From Rhodospirillaceae bacterium (GTDB lineage: Bacteria; Pseudomonadota; Alphaproteobacteria; UBA8366), in NCBI GenBank assembly GCA_002724395.1, contig PBOR01000013.1, forward strand, positions 128,433-192,432: a stretch of DNA of 64,000 nucleotides. The letters run 5' to 3'. The position numbers and the translations under genes were made by a program. The notes beneath the pieces are model-generated. The model made no database searches and was not told where the DNA came from. It saw only the letters and a list, made by a program, of their open reading frames with translations. Shown piece by piece: positions 1 through 8,794 of this stretch. Each line of letters begins with the position of its first letter. The first letter of the stretch is position 1.

Positions 1-1
1 G

Positions 2-484
2 CAGTTACCGACGATATTCCTTACTTCTAAGGATGATGAAATTGATGAGATTCTGGGCCTTCGAATGGGGGCTGATGATTACATAAAAAAGCCATTTTCG
101 CAGCGCTTACTCATTGAACGTATTCGAGCAATTTTGCGGCGGTCCGAATTACCCAGTGAGATGGCAGAGGGCGTGAGTGAAGGGCTTATTGAGCGTGGCA
201 AGTTGGCACTAGATCCACAGCGTCATTCCTGTCGTTGGGATGGCACGGAAATCCAGCTTACAGTGACGGAGTTTTTGCTGTTGCAATCTCTTTCGCAACG
301 CCCTGGCCACGTTAAAACACGGGATCAATTAATGGATGCCGCCTATGGCGAAAGCATTTATGTGGATGATCGCACGATTGATAGTCATATAAAGCGGTTA
401 AGGCGCAAGTTCCGTGAAACAGATAAAGATTTTGCGCAAATAGAAACGCTCTATGGCGTTGGATATCGATATAGCGAGTCATGA
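2..484 (+). CDS. chvI: ChvI-type response regulator, 5' end missing
   Basis: OmpR-family response regulator, the cytoplasmic DNA-binding partner of the ChvG kinase that follows. The window opens inside the gene. The visible part begins in the second half of the receiver domain: the switch Thr in LTSK and the conserved Lys of IKKPF are present, while the phospho-acceptor Asp lies upstream of the window. A linker then leads to a complete winged-helix DNA-binding domain ending in GVGYRY. The stop codon overlaps the chvG start (ATGA), so the two are almost certainly translationally coupled. In alphaproteobacteria ChvI/ChvG (BvrR/BvrS, ExoS/ChvI) controls envelope, acid-stress and surface polysaccharide genes; that role is from the family. 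The assignment to ChvI rather than another OmpR-type regulator rests on the neighbours chvG-hprK-rapZ-EIIA-HPr. Confidence 0.93.
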   Translation, partial: QLPTIFLTSKDDEIDEILGLRMGADDYIKKPFSQRLLIERIRAILRRSELPSEMAEGVSEGLIERGKLALDPQRHSCRWDGTEIQLTVTEFLLLQSLSQRPGHVKTRDQLMDAAYGESIYVDDRTIDSHIKRLRRKFRETDKDFAQIETLYGVGYRYSES

Positions 485-2220
485 TGGGTAAATTGGCAGG
501 GCCGCTGAAAGAAAAGATAACTAAAGACGGTGAGGAAAGAAATTCGCCTACCGTAATCAGTCGCTTGTTTCGTCTAGCTCCAAAATTACGTTGGGGGCCT
601 CGGGAGAGCCCCGCTCGGAAGACGGGTTCGCGGAAGCGATGGGCGGTGTCACCTCTCACGACCCGTATTTTGGCGGTTAACGTAGTTGCCTTGCTAATTC
701 CTGTGGGATTTTTGTTTTATTCAGGCCCCTATCGGGATGGGCTTATTGATGCTGAACTCGAGGCGATGCGCGATAAAGGTCGGCTTGTAGCCGCCGCAAT
801 TGGGGAAACCTCGGTTCAAGCGACGCGTTCGGGACGCCAATTCATAAACCCGATTACGGCGCGGGACATTATTCGCCGGTTAAGCAATACACCGAAGTTA
901 CGGACTAGGCTTTTTGTCATCAACGGCGAACAAATCGCCGATAGTAATCAGCTTGGAAAAGGGGGCGCGATTCAGGTGGAGATGCTGGACCCGCCGACCC
1001 AAGAGCAGAATATTTTTGATTGGATGCTAGGCCTTATCGAACTGAGTATTGATTGGATACCGCGTCACGATGAATTGCAGTCTTATAAAGAGGTGGCTTC
1101 ACCGCGTGCGACCAATTATGAGGAGGTCATTCGGGCCTTTTCGGGTGATATAATTGGGGCGGTCCGGACGGGCGGGAAAAGTGGTTTGGTTCTGTCGGTT
1201 GCTGTTCCTGTGCAACACTATCGCCGGGTGGCTGGGGCCGTGATGTTATCCCAAGATGCGACCGAGATTGAGGCGGCTATTCGGGATTTACGTTTGAAGG
1301 TGCTGGCTATATTTGCGCTGGCGTTGGTGGTAACCACTCTTTTATCCTTTTACCTTGCGGGTACGATCGCCCGTCCAATTTTACATCTTGCTGCGGCTGC
1401 CGAAAGAGTGCGTCGAGGGTTTGGCCGTGAATCTCAGCAGATACCGGATTTCTCCGCACGTGGCGATGAAATTGGCGATTTGTCTGGCGTATTACGCGAA
1501 ATGACCGATGCACTGCATGAGCGGATGGATGCGACGGAACGGTTTGCCGCGGATGTGAGCCATGAGATCAAGAACCCGCTGACTTCTTTGCGAAGCGCAG
1601 TTGAGACAGCGGCCCGGCTAAAAGACCCAGAACAGCAAAAGCAGTTAATGAGTATTGTCCTTGAAGATGTTCAGCGCCTTGATCGACTTATTACGGATAT
1701 ATCGAATGCGTCCCGTTTAGATTCGGAGCTTAGCCGTGAGGAAATGGGGCCGGTGGAAGTGGGGCGTATGATGAAGGCGTTGGTGGATGTCCATCAGACG
1801 GTTGCAGAGAGTGATGCGCCGAAGGTGACGTTGGTGACTGATGAAAATTCTGCCCTTAAAATTATCGGTGCAGAGGGGCGGCTGGTACAGGTTTTTAGGA
1901 ATCTTTTGGGCAACGCAGTAAGCTTTAGCCCAGATGGTGGAACTATAACTGTGACGGTGTCAGAAATTGATGACACGGTGAAGGTCATTATTGAAGACCA
2001 AGGGCCAGGATTTCCTGAAAGTAAACGCGAAGCCATATTTGATCGTTTTTATACGGAGCGCCCAGAAGGAGAGAAATTTGGAACACATTCGGGGCTGGGT
2101 CTCTCAATTTCGAAACAGATCGTCGAGGCACATAATGGCAGTATAGTCGCTGAAAATTATGGTGATGATAGCGAAACAGGGTCGGGCGCGCGCTTTACCG
2201 TAACCTTACCGATTGAGTAA
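481..2220 (+). CDS. chvG: ChvG-type sensor histidine kinase
   Basis: Inner-membrane sensor kinase of the ChvG/BvrS family, 579 aa. A basic cytoplasmic N-terminus is followed by a first membrane segment at about 62-81, a periplasmic sensor region to about 272, a second membrane segment at about 273-294, a HAMP domain (about 295-350), a HisKA domain with phospho-acceptor His361 in VSHEIKNP, and an ATPase domain with the N box (NLLGNAV, about 473-479), DQGPGF and GLGLSI. The family detects envelope or pH stress and phosphorylates ChvI. Two ATGs are available (481 and 484); the first overlaps the chvI stop. The C-terminal end touches hprK, consistent with one long operon running through the PTS genes. 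Confidence 0.95.
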   Translation: MMGKLAGPLKEKITKDGEERNSPTVISRLFRLAPKLRWGPRESPARKTGSRKRWAVSPLTTRILAVNVVALLIPVGFLFYSGPYRDGLIDAELEAMRDKGRLVAAAIGETSVQATRSGRQFINPITARDIIRRLSNTPKLRTRLFVINGEQIADSNQLGKGGAIQVEMLDPPTQEQNIFDWMLGLIELSIDWIPRHDELQSYKEVASPRATNYEEVIRAFSGDIIGAVRTGGKSGLVLSVAVPVQHYRRVAGAVMLSQDATEIEAAIRDLRLKVLAIFALALVVTTLLSFYLAGTIARPILHLAAAAERVRRGFGRESQQIPDFSARGDEIGDLSGVLREMTDALHERMDATERFAADVSHEIKNPLTSLRSAVETAARLKDPEQQKQLMSIVLEDVQRLDRLITDISNASRLDSELSREEMGPVEVGRMMKALVDVHQTVAESDAPKVTLVTDENSALKIIGAEGRLVQVFRNLLGNAVSFSPDGGTITVTVSEIDDTVKVIIEDQGPGFPESKREAIFDRFYTERPEGEKFGTHSGLGLSISKQIVEAHNGSIVAENYGDDSETGSGARFTVTLPIE

Positions 2221-2227
2221 AGCGGTT

Positions 2228-2668
2228 ATGGATGAACGTTGCAAATCTGTCCACGGCACTGTGATCGCGATTGATGGTAACGGTTTGTTGCTGCAAGGAA
2301 AATCCGGTAGCGGTAAATCTGATTTAGCGTTACGGTTTTTAGAGGTGGGTGCAAGGTTAGTGGCTGATGACCAAGCGATTTTGCGGGTTGCTAATGGCCA
2401 AGTCTTTGCGGAAGCGCCGCCGCAACTATTTGGTCGATTGGAGATTAGGGGAATAGGAATTGTTGATGTACCCGTGATTCCCAAAGTTTGTGTGAGTATG
2501 GTGGTATTGCTTCGGCCCAAAAACGAGATTGAGCGTTTACCGGAATCAGATTCGATGGAAATTTTGGGTGTTACAGTGCCTGTTATTTTTATTTCAGCGT
2601 TTGAGGCATCTGCGGTTGCCAAAATCAGATTTGCGATAAATCTTAGGGGACTCGGCGGAAGAGGGTGA
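2228..2668 (+). CDS. hprK: short HPr kinase/phosphorylase
   Basis: Bifunctional kinase/phosphorylase acting on a serine of HPr. Only the catalytic C-terminal domain is present (146 aa from this start), the usual short alphaproteobacterial form without the N-terminal domain of Firmicutes HprK. The P-loop GKSGSGKS, the VADD motif and the family signature RGIGIVDV are all visible. The substrate gene ptsH lies three genes downstream and keeps a serine in the expected place. ATG at 2228 gives the usual short lead-in before the first strand; a TTG at 2213 overlapping the chvG stop is an alternative start. In this group HprK is thought to link nitrogen-type PTS phosphorylation to ChvI/ChvG signalling; that link is family knowledge and is not shown here. 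Confidence 0.92.
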   Translation: MDERCKSVHGTVIAIDGNGLLLQGKSGSGKSDLALRFLEVGARLVADDQAILRVANGQVFAEAPPQLFGRLEIRGIGIVDVPVIPKVCVSMVVLLRPKNEIERLPESDSMEILGVTVPVIFISAFEASAVAKIRFAINLRGLGGRG

Positions 2669-2721
2669 TTATATAAGCGGATTTACACTTCCGGCCTTAA
2701 CCGACTCCGAAGGAAAGACTG

Positions 2722-3612
2722 ATGGGTGAGCGAGTAGTATTGGTGACGGGGATGTCGGGGGCGGGGCGGACAGCGACCCTCAAGGTTTTGGAGGACTTAG
2801 GTTATGAGGCTGTCGATAATTTGCCGCTGTCAATGCTCAACCGTCTGGTTGATTTGCCTGAACAGGCAAATTTACTCGGTGGAGGACGCCCAATTGCGAT
2901 AGGTATAGACCTTCGGACGCGCGATTTTGCGGTTGACCTCGTGATTGATGAGGTGGAGCAGCTAACTTCGAGTGGGGATCGGGCGGTCACATCTATATTT
3001 GTCGATTGCGATGATGAAGTGCTGGTTCGTCGTTACACGGAAACGCGCCGCCGGCATCCGCTCGATGCGGATCGTCCCCTGTCCGATACGATCAAATTAG
3101 AGCGAAGTCTTCTCGCTAGACTTAACAGCCGGGCGGATTTAATTGTCGACACAACTGAGACTACGTTGGCTAAATTAAAAGAGATTGTTTCGGCTCACTT
3201 TGCCTTGGACCGGAGCCCGGGGTTGAATTTGTGTGTAACATCCTTTTCGTTTCGTCATGGGGTGCCCCGGGAGGCTGACTTGGTCTTTGATGTTCGGTTT
3301 TTGCTCAATCCTTACTATGAGGATGCTTTGCGAGATCGCACCGGCGAAGATGATGATGTTCAGCGTTTTATTAAGGGGGATGCGGACCTGAATGCATACT
3401 TTGAAAGCATAAAATCTATGCTCAGGTTATGTTTGCCGCGCTATGAACGGGAGGGCAAAAGTTACCTCACTATAGCAGTAGGGTGCACTGGAGGGCGCCA
3501 TAGGTCTGTCTATATAGCAGTCGAATTAGCGGAATGGCTTGACCAGAATGGTTGGTCCATGAGGTTACAACATAGAGATATACATCGAAATGCAGGTAGC
3601 AATATGGTGTGA
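2722..3612 (+). CDS. rapZ: RapZ family nucleotide-binding protein
   Basis: RapZ (YvcJ) family, 296 aa, cytoplasmic. The N-terminal P-loop-like domain begins at residue 10 (GMSGAGRT), followed by the family segment LEDLGYEAVDNLP. The C-terminal domain carries the very conserved VGCTGGRHRS segment that in enterobacterial RapZ binds RNA or amino sugar phosphate. The Walker A lysine is replaced by arginine (R16), so nucleotide binding or hydrolysis may differ from E. coli RapZ; the sequence is otherwise intact. Start ATG has a good AAGGA ribosome site 8 bases upstream. Position between hprK and the soluble PTS genes is the standard alphaproteobacterial order. Its target in this group is not established. 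Confidence 0.93.
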   Translation: MGERVVLVTGMSGAGRTATLKVLEDLGYEAVDNLPLSMLNRLVDLPEQANLLGGGRPIAIGIDLRTRDFAVDLVIDEVEQLTSSGDRAVTSIFVDCDDEVLVRRYTETRRRHPLDADRPLSDTIKLERSLLARLNSRADLIVDTTETTLAKLKEIVSAHFALDRSPGLNLCVTSFSFRHGVPREADLVFDVRFLLNPYYEDALRDRTGEDDDVQRFIKGDADLNAYFESIKSMLRLCLPRYEREGKSYLTIAVGCTGGRHRSVYIAVELAEWLDQNGWSMRLQHRDIHRNAGSNMV

Positions 3613-3643
3613 TGAATGAAAGGTCGAACGAAAAGGTGAGTGG

Positions 3644-4051
3644 ATGATTGGTGTGGTGTTAGTAACGCACGGTCGATTGGCGGAAGAGTTTTTGGCAGCG
3701 GTGGTTCATGTGGTTGGTCCGCAGACCCATTTTGCGACCGTATGTATAGCTGCTGATGATGATATGGAGGCGAGGCGCCAAGAAATTATGGATATGGTGC
3801 AATCGGTTGAAACCGGCGACGGCACCATTTTGTTGACCGATATGTTTGGGGGTACGCCATCGAATTTAGCGATTTCTTTGTTAGACCAGGATAAAACGGA
3901 GGTGATTGCTGGTGTAAACTTGCCGATGCTTATAAAATTGGCAACAATCAGAGGGTCCAAGGCTCTACCGGAAGTGGTGGAAGAGGCCCAAAGTGCAGGG
4001 CGTAAATATATAAATGTAGCGTCTGAACTATTATCCGATGGCGTGGTTTAG
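3644..4051 (+). CDS. PTS EIIA component, mannose/fructose type (soluble)
   Basis: Single-domain EIIA of the mannose (ManX/EIIA-Man) family, 135 aa. His9 in VTHG is the expected phosphorylation site and DMFGGTPSN is the second family hallmark. No EIIB or EIIC transporter gene is nearby, so this belongs to the incomplete, regulatory PTS that alphaproteobacteria keep, receiving phosphate from HPr (next gene). It probably acts in signalling instead of sugar import. It is separated from rapZ by 31 bases and from ptsH by 17, consistent with one operon. Confidence 0.92.
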   Translation: MIGVVLVTHGRLAEEFLAAVVHVVGPQTHFATVCIAADDDMEARRQEIMDMVQSVETGDGTILLTDMFGGTPSNLAISLLDQDKTEVIAGVNLPMLIKLATIRGSKALPEVVEEAQSAGRKYINVASELLSDGVV

Positions 4052-4068
4052 AAGTATCGCTGTTAAAT

Positions 4069-4344
4069 ATGGCTAGTAGACCAAGCCGCAAACTCACAAT
4101 CGTAAACGCAAAAGGTCTGCATGCGCGCGCAGCTTCAAAGCTGGCAAGCCTTGCAGGCGAATTCGACGCGGCAATCACAGTTTCGAAAGATGGTATGGAG
4201 GTGCCGGGAAACTCAATTATGGGTCTTATGATGTTGGGCGCGGGCCCAGGTAGCATAATCGTCGTTAGGGCGACGGGCGAGGAGGCGTCTTTGGCATTAG
4301 ACGCGATCTCGACTTTGGTGTCTGAAGGGTTTCACGAAGATTAG
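4069..4344 (+). CDS. ptsH: HPr phosphocarrier (NPr-like)
   Basis: Phosphocarrier HPr, 91 aa. His18 in GLHARAA is the EI-dependent phosphorylation site and Ser49 in GNSIMGLMML corresponds to the regulatory serine that HprK phosphorylates. With EIIA upstream and ptsN at 48829-49293 it forms part of a nitrogen-type PTS phosphorelay; the EI-Ntr gene (ptsP) is not in this window. Last gene of the chvI-to-ptsH run; a 438-base noncoding stretch follows. Confidence 0.93.
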   Translation: MASRPSRKLTIVNAKGLHARAASKLASLAGEFDAAITVSKDGMEVPGNSIMGLMMLGAGPGSIIVVRATGEEASLALDAISTLVSEGFHED

Positions 4345-4782
4345 ATGTTGGGAATATGGCAAAAGCAATCTTAAACGGGTTAGTCATCGCTGAATCGATT
4401 AAGTAGAGAAGATCTAGGAGACAATTTATTTCTTGCTGAGCGCTATTAATTGGGGCTGCATTTAAATAAACCAACCATGCTATCTTCTGCAGTTGGGAGG
4501 GGACAGCAAGTTAGTATTATTCCGGATCAGTCAATGGCAAAATCGCGAAAAAAATGTCTTGGAGCTATAAATACGCAAAATCTAAAGCAGCTAACATTAG
4601 GGAATTTATGAGTTTTATCCAATAATTAAAATAGATACCTAGCAGAGTCATCTATTCATAACGATATAAAGATATTGTTATATTTTTCTTGCAATATTTG
4701 CCTGGGCGCTGTTATATCCCGTCACAAGAGATGTGGGTAACGCGATTAACACTAATTTCCAGAAATTTTAAGAGAGGTCCTA
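4345..4782. other. noncoding region upstream of ahcY
   Basis: 438 bases with no convincing ORF and no tRNA. The first half is featureless. The AT-rich second half holds an inverted repeat and a candidate promoter, described separately. I searched by eye for a SAM or SAH riboswitch and found no convincing match. Confidence 0.6.
4664..4718 (+). promoter_or_regulatory. candidate operator and promoter of ahcY
   Basis: At 4664-4683 lies the inverted repeat ATATAA-N8-TTATAT. Just downstream, TTGCAA (4689-4694) and TATATC (4713-4718) with an 18-base gap could be -35 and -10 elements, leaving a leader of roughly 60 bases before the ahcY ATG. The AT-rich palindrome resembles sites used by ArsR-type regulators of methyl-cycle genes in proteobacteria, but I cannot assign the regulator. 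The repeat is seen directly; the function is inference. Confidence 0.3.
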
Positions 4783-6078
4783 ATGGCTACAACGCAGGAT
4801 TATAAAGTCGCGAATATCGAGTTAGCCGATTGGGGCCGCAAAGAAATTGCAATAGCAGAAACAGAAATGCCGGGTTTAATGGCAATACGTGATGAATTCG
4901 GCGATGAGAAGCCGCTGGATGGTGCGCGTATTTCTGGGTCCCTGCACATGACGATTCAAACTGCCGTTTTGATGGAAACACTTGTAGCTTTGGGAGCCGA
5001 AGTGCGTTGGGCCTCTTGTAATATTTTCTCAACGCAGGATCAGGCTGCGGCTGCGATGGCGGCGATAGGGATCCCTGTTTTTGCCTGGAAAGGTGAGACT
5101 GAAGAAGAATATTCGTGGTGTATGAACCAAACCATTATTGGCCCCGATGGTTGGGTACCGAATATGGTGCTAGATGATGGTGGCGATCTGACAATTTTGA
5201 TGCATGAAGAATATCCTGAATTGTTGAAAGACGTGCGTGGAATTTCTGAAGAAACCACCACTGGTGTCCATCGCCTGCATGAAATGGAAAAAAATGGCAC
5301 CCTCGCGGTTCCAGCGTTCAACGTCAATGATTCGGTGACAAAATCCAAATTCGACAATTTATATGGTTGCCGTGAGAGCTTGATTGACGGAATTAAACGA
5401 GCAACCGATGTTATGTTAGCAGGAAAAACGGCAGTAGTGTGTGGTTATGGTGATGTGGGTAAAGGGTCTGCGGCAAGTCTGAGGGGCCAAGGGGCCCGTG
5501 TACTAGTGACAGAGATAGATCCCATTTGTGCGCTGCAAGCGGCCATGGAGGGCTATGAAGTAACGACTATTGAAGAGGCTGCGCCTACCGGTGATATTTT
5601 TGTGACAACCACGGGCAATATAGATGTGATTACGCTTGATCATATGCGTGAAATGAAGGATCGGGCGATTGTTTGTAATATTGGCCATTTTGATTCGGAA
5701 ATCGCGATCGCCGATCTCAAAAATTATAAATGGCATAATGTAAAACCCCAGGTGGATGAAGTGGAATTCCCTGATGGCAAAAGATTGTTGGTGCTGGCAG
5801 AAGGACGTTTGGTTAATCTCGGGTGTGCGACAGGTCATCCGAGCTTTGTAATGTCGGCTTCGTTCTCCAATCAGGTCCTGGCGCAAATCGAGCTCTGGCA
5901 GAACTATGAGAAATACGAAAATAAAGTCTACGTATTGCCTAAGGCGCTTGATGAAAAGGTTGCCCTTCTGCACCTATCGAAGCTTGGCGCAAAGTTGAGT
6001 ACGCTTTCCAAAGAACAGGCGGCCTATATCGGTGTTAGTGAGACTGGGCCCTTTAAGCCCGATTATTACCGTTACTAA
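4783..6078 (+). CDS. ahcY: S-adenosylhomocysteine hydrolase
   Basis: Adenosylhomocysteinase, converting S-adenosylhomocysteine to adenosine and homocysteine in the activated methyl cycle; cytoplasmic, NAD-dependent. The whole family is visible: SGSLHMT near the N-terminus, the Rossmann loop [12 protein letters not shown], the [13 protein letters not shown] segment and the C-terminal FKPDYYRY tail with the Lys-Tyr that closes the NAD site of the partner subunit. At 431 aa it lacks the roughly 40-residue insertion present in many proteobacterial enzymes of about 465-470 aa. AGAGAGG gives a good ribosome site. It stands alone between two noncoding regions. Confidence 0.98.
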   Translation: MATTQDYKVANIELADWGRKEIAIAETEMPGLMAIRDEFGDEKPLDGARISGSLHMTIQTAVLMETLVALGAEVRWASCNIFSTQDQAAAAMAAIGIPVFAWKGETEEEYSWCMNQTIIGPDGWVPNMVLDDGGDLTILMHEEYPELLKDVRGISEETTTGVHRLHEMEKNGTLAVPAFNVNDSVTKSKFDNLYGCRESLIDGIKRATDVMLAGKTAVVCGYGDVGKGSAASLRGQGARVLVTEIDPICALQAAMEGYEVTTIEEAAPTGDIFVTTTGNIDVITLDHMREMKDRAIVCNIGHFDSEIAIADLKNYKWHNVKPQVDEVEFPDGKRLLVLAEGRLVNLGCATGHPSFVMSASFSNQVLAQIELWQNYEKYENKVYVLPKALDEKVALLHLSKLGAKLSTLSKEQAAYIGVSETGPFKPDYYRY

Positions 6079-6570
6079 AATCGCCAACTCTGTTCTCCAA
6101 CTTTGGCAACACGGTATTTCTTCATCTAATCACTGCTTCTTAGAACCTTAAAGAGTGGCGGTGGGGTACAAAATGATGGCGGAATTTTCCAATTGGTCAA
6201 GTGTACGGTAAACCATCAATTCTGTGCCAGGCTATCGGCATTTTTACATCGAATGCGGCAAGCGTTTTAACTGAAGGTAGCGTCGTTCGTTTTTAGCCGA
6301 GTCGTTGCGTGAGGAGTTTTGACTCTCATTACCACCGATGCTCTGCCAGAATTCGATCCCTAGAACAAAGACTGGTTGTTCAAAAAGTTTAAAGTGGGTA
6401 ATACCCAACCATGAGAATTGTCCCCAGTCCTTGACCTTATGTTTGCCAAGTTTTTGATCAAACTGCATCGAGCTAGTCGAATTTCAAGCAATTATCAATA
6501 AGGCCACGATGGCATCCTCAACACTTCCCGCAGGAACCACCCCAGACTAAATAAAGGACCCGCAACCACG
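6079..6570. other. intergenic region between ahcY and tsaE
   Basis: 492 bases. In related alphaproteobacteria a PAS-domain histidine kinase gene is often found between ahcY and tsaE; I see no trace of one here. The only sizeable open frame is the doubtful 74-codon one on the - strand listed separately. No strong hairpin with a T-run follows ahcY. Confidence 0.5.
6244..6468 (-). CDS. doubtful small hypothetical ORF
   Basis: 74-codon open frame, rich in aromatic and basic residues, soluble by appearance, with no motif I recognise. There is no ribosome binding site before its ATG and it lies opposite in direction to both neighbours. It is listed because its composition is not clearly that of a shadow frame and nothing else occupies this stretch. 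It may equally be chance. Confidence 0.2.
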   Translation of the reverse strand: MQFDQKLGKHKVKDWGQFSWLGITHFKLFEQPVFVLGIEFWQSIGGNESQNSSRNDSAKNERRYLQLKRLPHSM

Positions 6571-7053
6571 ATGATCGAGTTACCCGATGAAGCCGCCACG
6601 TGTACCTTTGCAGCTTGCCTCGCTTCGGAGGCAGTAGCCGGTGACATTATCGGTTTGTCCGGTACTTTGGGGGTCGGAAAAACCGTATTTGCTCGCGCTT
6701 TTATTAGGGCATTAACTCAACCCCATGAGGTTGTGCCGAGTCCGACCTTTACACTGATGCAACATTATGCCTCTCCCCAGCTAGCTGTTTATCATTATGA
6801 TTTGTACCGTATAGAATCCGATAATGAGGTGCAGGAGTTGGGGTTTGAAGATGCAATGGCAAATGCGGTGTCGCTAATCGAATGGCCAGAACGGGCTTCC
6901 ATCCCCCAAACAGAACAACGGCTCGATATTCTTATTAAAGAAGTGGCTGGTGCGTGCTCAGAAAAACGACATCTAAAAATTAAGGTAGGCGAAGGCTGGA
7001 GCAAACGCTTCAAGTCCATACTAGCTGTGTTTGAGGCAACGGCTAATGACTGA
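6571..7053 (+). CDS. tsaE: tRNA threonylcarbamoyladenosine biosynthesis ATPase TsaE
   Basis: TsaE (YjeE) P-loop ATPase, 160 aa, required with TsaB, TsaC and TsaD to make the t6A modification at position 37 of ANN-decoding tRNAs. Walker A is GTLGVGKT (31-38); the family segment SPTFTLMQ, the YHYDLYRI motif and the IEWPER motif follow in order. The usual Asp of GDLGAGKT is Thr here. First gene of a + strand run; the next gene overlaps its end by 8 bases. The C-terminal 30 residues are less conserved. Confidence 0.95.
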   Translation: MIELPDEAATCTFAACLASEAVAGDIIGLSGTLGVGKTVFARAFIRALTQPHEVVPSPTFTLMQHYASPQLAVYHYDLYRIESDNEVQELGFEDAMANAVSLIEWPERASIPQTEQRLDILIKEVAGACSEKRHLKIKVGEGWSKRFKSILAVFEATAND

Positions 7054-8056
7054 ACGAGCCAAAGAAATTGAGCGGTTTATAGCCGCATCCGGATGGCAGT
7101 ATGCTGAACGTAGTTTCTTGGCCGGGGATGCTTCATTTCGACGATATGATAGACTTCGTAACGGCCAATTGTCCGCGGTTCTCATGGATGCTCCCCCGCC
7201 TAAGGAAGATGTTCGTCCTTTTGTCAGCATAGCAAATTTACTTAGATCACTCGGCCTGAGTGCACCGAAAGTTATTAGAAAAAATGTGGAAGCTGGTTTG
7301 CTTTTACTGGAGGATTTTGGCGATCCAACATATTCTCGCTGCTTAAGCGAAGGGGCTAATGAATTTGAGCTTTATAAGCTTGCGGTGGACGTTCTAATTC
7401 ATCTTCATTGTGCCTTTGACTCCAAGGATGCCGAAGATATTGAGCATTATGATGACTCTAAATTTCTCGAAGAAGCCTTTCTTTTTACAGATTGGTATTT
7501 GCCGGCTGTTAGAGGCATCGATACTACGGATAGAGAACGGTCTGAGTTTACTGCCCTGTGGCTATCAGCTTTTTCGCAAGCACGTGCGGTCCCAGAAACT
7601 TTGGTTTTGCGAGACTTCCATGTCGACAATTTAATGTGGTTAAAAAACCGACCCAGTATCGCTGCATGTGGCCTATTGGACTTTCAGGACGCAGTCCTTG
7701 GGCCGGCTTCCTACGATTTAGTATCTTTATTTGAAGACGCTCGTCGAGACGTTCCTGATGCCCTCGCGATAAAACTATTACAGTATTACTGCGCCGCACA
7801 CCCCAAACTGGATCAGGACTGTTTTTTTGCGTCATATGCGGTGCTGGGTGCACAACGAAACACTAAGATACTGGGCATATTCACCCGTTTAGCCCTGCGC
7901 GATGGGAAGCCTCATTATCTTAACAATATCAGTCGCGTGTGGCGTTGGCTTGAGGGAAATCTCGAACACCCGACGTTGGCCCCTTTGAGGGAGTGGTTCG
8001 AGAAAGTTGTTCCCGGCGATCATCGTGTCATTCCAAGCTTGGAAAAAACGTTGTGA
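7046..8056 (+). CDS. amgK: N-acetylmuramate/N-acetylglucosamine kinase AmgK
   Basis: Aminoglycoside-phosphotransferase-fold sugar kinase, 336 aa. The catalytic loop LRDFHVDNLMW supplies the Asp and Asn of the APH signature and LLDFQDA the metal-binding Asp. Together with the following murU gene this identifies AmgK, which phosphorylates the anomeric carbon of MurNAc/GlcNAc in the fosfomycin-bypass route of peptidoglycan recycling. Start ATG 7046 overlaps tsaE by 8 bases; a TTG at 7031 is possible but less likely. The stop overlaps the GTG start of murU. Confidence 0.9.
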   Translation: MTERAKEIERFIAASGWQYAERSFLAGDASFRRYDRLRNGQLSAVLMDAPPPKEDVRPFVSIANLLRSLGLSAPKVIRKNVEAGLLLLEDFGDPTYSRCLSEGANEFELYKLAVDVLIHLHCAFDSKDAEDIEHYDDSKFLEEAFLFTDWYLPAVRGIDTTDRERSEFTALWLSAFSQARAVPETLVLRDFHVDNLMWLKNRPSIAACGLLDFQDAVLGPASYDLVSLFEDARRDVPDALAIKLLQYYCAAHPKLDQDCFFASYAVLGAQRNTKILGIFTRLALRDGKPHYLNNISRVWRWLEGNLEHPTLAPLREWFEKVVPGDHRVIPSLEKTL

Positions 8057-8778
8057 CTTCGTTCACGCACGCTATGGTCTTAGCAGCGGGCCTTGGCACC
8101 CGCATGAAACCTATTACCGATACTCTTCCTAAGCCGTTGGTTCCGGTCCTAAGAAAACCATTGATTGAGTATAACCTTCAGCGTCTAGATAGCGCTGGCA
8201 TTTCGAAAATTGTGGTGAATACGCACTATTTGCCGGAGAAAATAGAAGCCTATTTGGCGGCTCGCCGGGAGGTACAAATTTCGCACGAAGTAGAGCGACT
8301 GGAAACAGGGGGGGGCGTCGCCCATGCGCTACCTTTATTGGGCAAGCAACCATTTTTTGTGCTAAATAGTGATGTACTTTGGACCGATGGGCCAACGCCG
8401 GCACTTGATAGGCTAGCCGCAGCATGGGACGGGAAAAAAATGGATGCCTTGCTTCTGTTTCATCCAACACCGCGGTTGCTTCACTATTCCGGCTTAGGCG
8501 ATTTTCATTTGGATGCAAATAATCTGGCGCACCGCCGTCGCGAAAACCAAGTTGCCGCCTTTATTTTTGCAGGCGTCCAAATTTTGCACCCGCGGTTATT
8601 TGCAGAGGCGCCTTGTAGACCGTTCTCCCTTAATATTCTTTACGATAAAGCTGAGGCATCAAAGCGCCTTTTTGCCATTGTTCATGACGGAGACTGGTAC
8701 CATGTGGGTACGCCGGAAGAATTGAAGTTAGTTGAGGAAACTATGGTACGAGGCAATAATGCCGTGAATGGCCGTTGA
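8053..8778 (+). CDS. murU: N-acetylmuramate-1-phosphate uridylyltransferase MurU
   Basis: Sugar-1-phosphate nucleotidyltransferase. The signature LAAGLGTRMKP and LPKPLVPV occur at the N-terminus, and NSDVLW carries the metal-binding Asp. Beside amgK this is MurU, turning MurNAc-1-phosphate into UDP-MurNAc during cell-wall recycling. I place the start at GTG 8053, which overlaps the amgK stop (GTGA) and leaves a short lead before the first strand; the longer frame from 7993 runs back into amgK. A glucose-1-phosphate or mannose-1-phosphate specificity cannot be excluded from sequence alone. Confidence 0.88.
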   Translation: MTSFTHAMVLAAGLGTRMKPITDTLPKPLVPVLRKPLIEYNLQRLDSAGISKIVVNTHYLPEKIEAYLAARREVQISHEVERLETGGGVAHALPLLGKQPFFVLNSDVLWTDGPTPALDRLAAAWDGKKMDALLLFHPTPRLLHYSGLGDFHLDANNLAHRRRENQVAAFIFAGVQILHPRLFAEAPCRPFSLNILYDKAEASKRLFAIVHDGDWYHVGTPEELKLVEETMVRGNNAVNGR

Positions 8779-8794
8779 GCCGGCTTAGAGATTG

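Noticed and set aside
4345..4782. possible SAM/SAH riboswitch before ahcY
   Set aside because: I could not fit any of the known conserved cores; only an inverted repeat and a weak promoter remain.
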